NCBI GenBank assembly: GCA_964575225.1
Contig: CAZNQW010000184.1
Coordinates: forward strand, 1 to 8,049
Length of the DNA: 8,049 bases
Source: CAZNQW01 sp964575225
GTDB taxonomy: Bacteria > Chloroflexota > Anaerolineae > JAAYZQ01
Reading direction: 5' to 3'
Program-made: the position numbers and the translations under genes
The notes under the pieces: model-generated
What the model was told of the DNA's origin: nothing
Seen by the model: only the letters and a program-made list of their open reading frames with translations
Database searches by the model: none
Shown here: piece after piece, positions 1 to 4,974 of the stretch
Layout of the letters: each line of letters starts with the position of its first letter
Numbering within the stretch: the first letter of the stretch is position 1

Positions 1-44
1 CACCCTATCCTACACTCTTTCCCTACACGACGCTCTTCCGATCT
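1..44 (+). other. Illumina adapter with i5 index (synthetic, not genomic)
   Basis: Bases 12-44 are the 33-base Illumina TruSeq read-1 adapter, beginning ACACTCTTTCCC and ending CTCTTCCGATCT. Bases 4-11 read CCTATCCT, which I recall as the TruSeq HT i5 index D503, and bases 1-3 (CAC) fit the end of the P5 flow-cell sequence. The same 44 bases recur in reverse complement at 8003-8046. This is library construct left in the assembly. It supplies a false stop codon (TAG, minus strand, 25-23) and the false C-terminal residues RKSVV to the truncated radical SAM gene next to it. Confidence 0.98.
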
Positions 45-1120
45 CCTTCTTCGGCCCGCTCCGGCTGGCAGCAGCAACTCGATGGGTCCTGGTGGCGCGT
101 CCAGGAAATCAGGCTCCCATCCGGCAGGGAGACAAAATTGGCGTGGAAGGAGCAGGTCGCGTTTTCACAGCCCGACGGTTTGAACGACTCGCGCGACACA
201 AGCCCGTCGGTCTGCGCCTCAATGGCCCGGATCACCTCGGGGAGGGTCACCCGGTCGCCATCTACCGGGCTCTGCGGGTAGCGCCCAAAGTAACTGACGG
301 GTTGGAAGTGAATGCCCCGCACGGCAGGCAACTGCTCCAGGGCAAAGAGCACCATGTCGCCGATGTTGTGGGTGTTGACGCCCGGGACCAGGGTGGGCAC
401 CAGAACCACGCCCAGGCCCTCCTCGGCGCAGGCCTCGATGGCGGCCCACTTGGCAGCCAGCAATCTCCGCCCGCGCAGCGTCTCATAGATCGCGTTTTCG
501 GTGCCGTCGAACTGCAAAAAAACCGACGCCAACCCGGCCTCGCGGAGGCGTCGCACGTAATCGCGGTCGCGGGCCAGGCGCAGGCCGTTGGTGTTGATCT
601 GAATAAAGCCAAATCCAAGCGAGCGTCCCAGGGCCACGATCTCGGGCAGGTCGTCCCTGAGGGATGGCTCGCCGCCGGAAAGTTGGACATTGTAGGGGCC
701 GCCCGCGTCGAGGAGCCGCTGATACCAGCCCTCGATCACCTCGATGCCAGGATCGGGCGCCGCGTGGCTGCCCGAGCGGGCAAAGCAAAACGCGCACCCC
801 AGATCGCAGCGTTGCGTGACTTCCAGCAAGGCGGTGCAGGTATGCTGGCGGTGTTCGGGACAAAGGCCGCAGTCGTAGGGACAGCCCCGATCCACAGCCG
901 TGAACGGGTTCTTGGGATAGGCCGGGATCTTGGGCCGCACCCACGAGGTGTACGCTGGTTCGCCGCGCCACAATACCGCCTCGAACTGGCCATGCTCGGG
1001 GCAGGTTTTGCGCAGGTACACATCTCCTCCCCGCAGAATTCGCCAGGCCGGGATGCGTGCCAGGCATTCCGGGCAGACGCTTTCGGTCGTTGACAAACCC
1101 AATTCACCTTCCGGGGCCAT
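45..1120 (-). CDS. trsS: Radical SAM protein TrsS (DVU_1554-like), 3' end missing
   Basis: Partial radical SAM enzyme, 358 complete codons before the fragment ends; the rest of the gene lies beyond the adapter. The radical SAM cluster motif CxxxCxxC is C105-DLG-C109-AF-C112, and the SAM-contacting GGEP motif is at 149-152. A cysteine-rich N-terminal part precedes it: C16-PE-C19, C40-PEHG, and CPYDCGLCPEH at 80-90 with C95. Further pairs follow the barrel (C318, C323) and a C349-C351 run sits near the cut, suggesting auxiliary clusters. The layout resembles the Tes/MJ0619 radical SAM family (archaeal tetraether lipid synthase) and the NCBI family I recall as 'radical SAM (seleno)protein TrsS'. 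Here the N-terminal CPEC cysteines are ordinary TGC codons, so this is the non-selenocysteine form. ATG 1120 is chosen because it lies 5 bases after the stop of the preceding gene and just before the conserved cysteines; its Shine-Dalgarno is weak, suggesting coupled translation. The substrate is unknown. Confidence 0.9.
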
Positions 1121-1125
1121 CGTCC

Positions 1126-1563
1126 CTACCCATCCAGATCGTAGCCGCGGGCGAGGAGCAACTCCCTGGTCTTTTGCCAGGTGTCGACCACGATTCCGGG
1201 GCAGCGAAGCGCCTGATTGGCGGGATCGCCGGCCAAAATCTCGGCGCAACGGATGCCGCCATACTGCTGCCCCACCTGCTCTTGAAACCAATCCACCAGC
1301 TCGTCGAGTATCGGACCCAGTTGCCCGTCTGGCATTTCGACCGGCAGCCCTCGGCCGGCGTACAGGCCCACCAGGCAGGCGGCGCCGGTCAGAGTGCCGC
1401 AGGTTTCGCCGGAAGAGCCGATGCCCCCGCATAGCCCGTGGACGGCTCGAACCAAGTCGGGATTTTCCTTGCCCTGAGCTTCGAGGCCCATCAGGACCAG
1501 GATCTGGCTGCAGCAAAAACCCTGTTGCAGCAATTCCGCAATTCTCGTCAGCTCGTCGCTCAT
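1126..1563 (-). CDS. C_GCAxxG_C_C family redox protein (DVU_1555-like)
   Basis: Small cysteine-rich protein, 145 residues, probably cytoplasmic; no signal peptide or membrane segment is visible. It carries the pattern of the C_GCAxxG_C_C putative redox-active family (Pfam PF09719): C17-C18-SQ near the N-terminus, C45-GGIGSSGET-C55-GTLTGA-A-C63 in the centre, then C106-AEIL and C121-PG towards the C-terminus. The glycine-rich CGG...CGxxTGA core is the family hallmark. The length is typical. ATG 1563 overlaps the preceding methyltransferase stop as ATGA, with GGAG about 8 bases upstream. Family members are thought to be thiol-redox or metal-binding proteins, but no reaction is established that I know of. 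The position between a methyltransferase and a radical SAM protein suggests an electron or sulfur donor for one of them; that is inference from context. Confidence 0.92.
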   Translation of the reverse strand: MSDELTRIAELLQQGFCCSQILVLMGLEAQGKENPDLVRAVHGLCGGIGSSGETCGTLTGAACLVGLYAGRGLPVEMPDGQLGPILDELVDWFQEQVGQQYGGIRCAEILAGDPANQALRCPGIVVDTWQKTRELLLARGYDLDG

Positions 1564-2321
1564 CGAACACACTCCGAAACCATCAGAAAATAACCAGGGC
1601 GCGCGGCAGCGACGGCCTGGGCGATTTGCCCGGAAAGGGCGGGTTCGCTCAACGTCGTCAGAGCGCTTTTGGGGGCCATGCAGCCCCAAAAGTTCTGCAG
1701 AGAGCCGTGGGTCAAGATCAGTTGGGCCGCAAATCGCTTGAGCGAGTCCGTGTGATCTTCCCACAACCGAATCTCGAATCCCTGGGCTTGCACGCGGCTC
1801 AGCCACTCCTGGCGCGGCAAGGCGCCGCTGAGGCAACTGGACAGGGGCAGCCGGTGGAGATCGACGGCCCCTTGGGGCTGCCGGGCATAGAGATCGGAGA
1901 TGGCGAGGATGCCCCCGGGACGCAATACCCGGTAGCATTCGGCCAGCGTCTGATCCAGATTCGCCATCAACGACAAGGTGCATTCGGCCAGCACTGCGTC
2001 CACGCAGCCGTCCACCAGAGGCAGCCGCTCGCCCGGCGCCCGGATCAGGGGCAGGTACCCGTTCCTCTGGCGCCCTTCTTGGAGAAGACGAGAGGAGGGA
2101 TCCAACCCGGTGGCAGATGTCCGGTGCTCAGCGATCAGGTGTTCCACCGTGGCGCCGGTCCCACAGCCCACATCCACCACCCGCGCGCCGGGCGGCAGCC
2201 CGCAAATCGCCCAGGCCCGTTCGGTGAGTTCGAGCCCGCCGGGCCGGATCGTCTCACCGGCAACCTGGCGGAGGGGCGGCTGCTCGTAGACCCGGACTCG
2301 TTCGTCCGGTGTAAGGCTCAT
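1560..2321 (-). CDS. trsM: Class I SAM-dependent methyltransferase (DVU_1556 family, TrsM)
   Basis: A 253-residue Rossmann-fold methyltransferase. Motif I is VVDVGCGTG at 48-56, the acidic residue that binds the SAM ribose is probably D74 in TGLDPS, the motif around 109-116 is AVLAECTL, and the post-IV loop is LRPGG at 133-137 followed by ISDLY. The fold resembles the UbiE/Methyltransf_11 group. The C-terminal half is family-specific, with cysteines at C163 and C214 (FWGCM). The start (ATG 2321) overlaps the upstream stop as ATGA and has GGAAG four bases upstream; the end overlaps the next start in the same way. It matches what I recall as the DVU_1556 family methyltransferase, which co-occurs with a radical SAM protein beside the molybdenum aldehyde oxidoreductase. 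The methyl acceptor is unknown; candidates are a cofactor, a small molecule or a partner protein. The gene symbol is recalled from family naming, not proven. Confidence 0.92.
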   Translation of the reverse strand: MSLTPDERVRVYEQPPLRQVAGETIRPGGLELTERAWAICGLPPGARVVDVGCGTGATVEHLIAEHRTSATGLDPSSRLLQEGRQRNGYLPLIRAPGERLPLVDGCVDAVLAECTLSLMANLDQTLAECYRVLRPGGILAISDLYARQPQGAVDLHRLPLSSCLSGALPRQEWLSRVQAQGFEIRLWEDHTDSLKRFAAQLILTHGSLQNFWGCMAPKSALTTLSEPALSGQIAQAVAAARPGYFLMVSECVR

Positions 2322-2512
2322 TTGTCTTCCAGCATTTTCTCCACTTCGGCCATCCGGCCTGTGGCCAATTCCTCAGGCACCAGAGCCAACCCGCAGCAGG
2401 GGCAGCGCCATAGATCTACGGGGAAAGAACCGTTCAGGTAGGACACCGTCACCTTGCCCAATTCCAAAGGGACTTGGCAACGGGCGCACAGCCAGGTTTT
2501 CTCTTTGCTCAT
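2318..2512 (-). CDS. Small double-CxxC redox protein (DVU_1557 family)
   Basis: A 64-residue protein with two cysteine pairs, CARC (C9, C12) and CPCC (C37, C39, C40), spaced like a zinc ribbon or rubredoxin knuckle (CxxC-x24-CxxC). The C-terminal third is charged and probably helical (EELATGRMAEVEKMLEDK). ATG 2512 is well supported: AAGGAGG at 2526-2520 sits 7 bases upstream, and the ATG overlaps the stop of the preceding gene as ATGA. The same overlap joins its stop to the methyltransferase start. It corresponds to the family I recall as 'DVU_1557 family redox protein'; a metal-binding or thiol-redox role is inferred from the cysteines only. The gene is easily missed because the same frame stays open a further 98 codons upstream, through the preceding gene. 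Confidence 0.9.
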   Translation of the reverse strand: MSKEKTWLCARCQVPLELGKVTVSYLNGSFPVDLWRCPCCGLALVPEELATGRMAEVEKMLEDK

Positions 2513-4842
2513 GACTGGGCCTCCTTGCCCACCTGCATGCGATGGCTGTAGGCGTTGTGGATGGCAAATCCGTCGTCGTGGGGCGAGTACTCGACCCAAT
2601 AGGTGACAGCGGCGGGTTGGTGCGAGGCCAGGAAATGGCCGTTGTCTGGGTTCAAGAACCGGGCTCCCGTCCGCTCGGCGAACTCGATCACCTGCTGAAG
2701 ATCCTCTACAAGGATGAGTCGCTCCTCCAGCCGCGCGCGCACGTCGGGCGGAATCTCGAGCCGGATGGCCTCGTAGGCGGCTTGCTCTGTCATAGTCTCT
2801 CCCCACACCTCCTTCAGGAGTCTGCGCTTGAGCCGGGCCCGGTTCTCATGGCGTCGCGAGTAACCGGGGTCGGGCCGGGCGGCGCGCTCGTCCAGATCGG
2901 TAGCAAACAAGAGATCCAACAGGTGCGTGGTCCGCTTGCCACGCGAGGCGAAAAAATCACGGCAGGTCGCGCAGTAGGTGACATAATCCGCGGGACTGGC
3001 CTCGATCCGTCGCTCGATGACACTCTGAGCCAGCTCACGGTTGGCAAACCACATCAGCCCGCCATAGCTGCAACACTCGGTGCGTTCCCGGCTCAGGGGG
3101 AGTTCTTCCACGTGGCAGCCCAGTTGGGCCAGGAGTTGGCGCACGCTCTCCTGAATCGAAGGTTCGTGGCGCGTGGTGCATGGGTCGTGGAGGGCCAATC
3201 GGGCTGGGAGATCGGATGCCCCTCGGTCGGGCAGACCCTCGCTGACCAGGATCTCCCACAGCGACACGCGCTCAAACTCCGGCAGATGGGTTTTGAATAC
3301 CTGGTAGCATGTGGAGCAAGCCAGGATGAGGCGCGGGCTGCCCAATTCTCGGATGCGGGCGCCCAGTCCGACCCACACCTCCCCACAGAGATCCTCGCGT
3401 CCGGCCCAGTCGGCGGGCGCGCCGCAGCAACCCAGGACCAGGCCCACGCCGCCGGGCAGCCGCTCGCGCAGATAGCCATAGACCTGCTCGACCTGTTCGG
3501 GAGCCGATCCGCCGAGCTGGCAGCCGGGGAAAAAGAGGTACTGGCTGGTCGTGGCGCCTGGTTCGTGGCGGGCGAGGGCGAATTTCTCGCTGCGGCTAAA
3601 GGCCATGTCGCGTAGGGCGAAATCGTGGGCCGAAGGGGGCATGCGCCCCTGCTCCACCATGGTCTGGCGTGCCTGGCGGCAGACGGTCGCCATGTTCAGT
3701 TCGGTGGGGCACACCTCGGCACAGAGCCCGCACAGGCTGCACGAGTTGATGAACTGGTTTGCGTGTCGCTGCCCGGCGACGATGGACAGGTTGTTATAGA
3801 TCTCCCGAATGTACTTTTTGGGATAGCTGGGGTAGTGAGCCAGATACTCGCAGACCTTGACGCATTCCATGCACTCGCACAGCAAGCAACGCTCTGCCTC
3901 GGCAATGGCCTCGGCGCGGCTATAGCCGGCGGCTGGATCGGCCATGGGTATGGCGGACCGTGGCTTAACCCCCGCCGTACTGGTGTACAGTCGGCTTGGG
4001 TACGAGCCCTCGTTCTGGCGAGAGGCCGTCAGCGAGGCTCCCTGCAGGGCGCGGTCTATGGAGGTGGCAGCGCGTCGCCCATCTGAGACCGAATGGATGG
4101 CCGAATAGGTGTCTCGCTGCGAGCTGCCGCCGGCAAAGATCCCGTCCCGGTCGGTGGCATAGGTCAAGGGATCGGTTCGAATGCGCCCATCGTCTTCCAA
4201 GGTCAATTCCAGAGGGCCGCCCCCATCACTGCCGACTCCAACATACACGGCATCGAACTCGGCGCAAAGTTGACCGAGCGGTAGATCGGGGCCGATCTGT
4301 TGGCCCAGCTCCACCCGCACCCCGACTGTCTCGACGACGGCCACTTCGGCCAAGATCACCTCCCGCGGCAAGGTCGCCTCTGGCAAGGCCCAAAGATGAC
4401 CGCCCAGCCGCGGCGAGGCCTCGAACAGCGTCACCCCCCACCCCTTTTTGGCCAGATCAAAGGCCGCCGTCAAGCCACTTAGCCCGCCGCCCACAACGGC
4501 GACCCGTTTCCCTCGGTGGGGCAGAGTCGCGATCTTGCCAGGGGCGGCGCCCAGGTCGGCGCAGGCCCGTTCGAGGCCGGCAATGGCAATGGCCTCTCCC
4601 ACCTGCCCGCGCGTGCACGCGGCCCGGCAGGGCTGAGCGCACACCCGCCCGATGATACCCGGAAAGGGCAGCGTTTTTCTGAGGATCGCGAGCGCTCCCG
4701 CCACGTCGCCCCGCTGTAGGGCCGCCGCCATGGCCCGCACATCCACATGGATGGGACAGGCCGTGACGCAAGGGGGGGGCGCCTCCTGGATGCAGCGAGC
4801 CTCAAGCTCGCGCAGGTCTTGTTGGTTCATCATGCTCGACAT
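2509..4842 (-). CDS. FAD/iron-sulfur/CCG-domain electron-transfer protein (DVU_1558-like)
   Basis: A 777-residue multidomain redox protein, probably cytoplasmic. Residues 1-100 form a GltD/NfnB-type FeS domain (C17, C25, C29; C68, C72, C76). Residues 113-265 carry an FAD fold, with GGGLSG at 118-123 and the closing GIFAGGS motif at 234-240. Residues 315-390 are a dicluster ferredoxin region: C319, C322, C327, C331 with an extra C324, then the canonical C368-x2-C371-x2-C374-x3-C378-P. Two complete HdrB-like CCG domains follow (C441, C472-C473, C509, C512; C555, C590-C591, C624, C627). A C-terminal domain of about 95 residues (684-777) is not recognised. The second, NAD(P)H-binding Rossmann domain of GltD is absent. 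NCBI calls such proteins 'pyridine nucleotide-disulfide oxidoreductase/dicluster-binding protein'. ATG 4842 is chosen because AGGAGG lies 4 bases upstream; ATGs at 4833 and 4830 are farther from it. Lying directly after mop, it is the likely electron partner of that flavin-free enzyme (inference). Confidence 0.93.
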   Translation of the reverse strand: MSSMMNQQDLRELEARCIQEAPPPCVTACPIHVDVRAMAAALQRGDVAGALAILRKTLPFPGIIGRVCAQPCRAACTRGQVGEAIAIAGLERACADLGAAPGKIATLPHRGKRVAVVGGGLSGLTAAFDLAKKGWGVTLFEASPRLGGHLWALPEATLPREVILAEVAVVETVGVRVELGQQIGPDLPLGQLCAEFDAVYVGVGSDGGGPLELTLEDDGRIRTDPLTYATDRDGIFAGGSSQRDTYSAIHSVSDGRRAATSIDRALQGASLTASRQNEGSYPSRLYTSTAGVKPRSAIPMADPAAGYSRAEAIAEAERCLLCECMECVKVCEYLAHYPSYPKKYIREIYNNLSIVAGQRHANQFINSCSLCGLCAEVCPTELNMATVCRQARQTMVEQGRMPPSAHDFALRDMAFSRSEKFALARHEPGATTSQYLFFPGCQLGGSAPEQVEQVYGYLRERLPGGVGLVLGCCGAPADWAGREDLCGEVWVGLGARIRELGSPRLILACSTCYQVFKTHLPEFERVSLWEILVSEGLPDRGASDLPARLALHDPCTTRHEPSIQESVRQLLAQLGCHVEELPLSRERTECCSYGGLMWFANRELAQSVIERRIEASPADYVTYCATCRDFFASRGKRTTHLLDLLFATDLDERAARPDPGYSRRHENRARLKRRLLKEVWGETMTEQAAYEAIRLEIPPDVRARLEERLILVEDLQQVIEFAERTGARFLNPDNGHFLASHQPAAVTYWVEYSPHDDGFAIHNAYSHRMQVGKEAQS
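2791..2814 (-). promoter_or_regulatory. Possible internal ribosome binding site and start in the FAD/CCG gene
   Basis: Inside the large gene, AAGGAGG (2814-2808) and GGGGAG (2804-2799) lie 14 and 5 bases before an in-frame ATG at 2793 (M684). Initiation here would give a separate 94-residue copy of the C-terminal domain. The site falls at the boundary between the second CCG domain with its basic linker and the last domain. A purine-rich KEVWGE codon run could produce the motif by chance. Confidence 0.3.
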
Positions 4843-4846
4843 CAAA

Positions 4847-4852
4847 CCTCCT
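4847..4852 (-). promoter_or_regulatory. Ribosome binding site of the FAD/CCG gene
   Basis: The minus strand reads AGGAGG, then TTTG, then ATG 4842. This perfect Shine-Dalgarno fixes the start at 4842, not at the in-frame ATG 36 bases upstream (4878) or the later ones at 4833 and 4830. Confidence 0.8.
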
Positions 4853-4937
4853 GATCCCTCGACGCCCCGGGAATCCACCTGCGGCGGGGTGGGCGCTGGG
4901 CTGAAAAGTGGGAGGGCCGCCGGCCGGCAAGGGGGTA

Positions 4938-4967
4938 GGGCGGACAGGGCCGAAACCCTGCCCGCCC
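4938..4967 (-). terminator. GC-rich hairpin after mop (partial terminator or mRNA stabiliser)
   Basis: Seven bases after the mop stop codon the transcript can form a 12-bp stem, GGGCGGGCAGGG pairing with CCCUGUCCGCCC (one G-U pair), around the 6-base loop UUUCGG. No run of U follows (UACCCCCUUG comes next), so it is not a classic intrinsic terminator. It fits a 3'-end stabiliser or a partial attenuator that lets mop be expressed above the downstream genes. It is the main content of the 132-base gap between mop and the next gene, apart from the ribosome binding site. Confidence 0.45.
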
Positions 4968-4974
4968 AGTGGAT

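Noticed and set aside
1120..1570. Extension of the radical SAM frame upstream to 1570
   Set aside because: The extra N-terminal residues are arginine-rich, out-of-frame translation of the C_GCAxxG_C_C gene; the conserved protein begins at ATG 1120.
92..2441. Long plus-strand open frames (92-1093 and 930-2441) across the radical SAM, C_GCAxxG_C_C and methyltransferase genes
   Set aside because: Antisense frames spanning three well-supported minus-strand genes; composition is arginine- and proline-rich as expected of GC shadows, with no motifs.
45..2512. Selenocysteine (in-frame TGA) in the small redox proteins or TrsS
   Set aside because: Related families include selenoproteins as far as I recall, but here the key positions are cysteine codons and each frame has no internal TGA.
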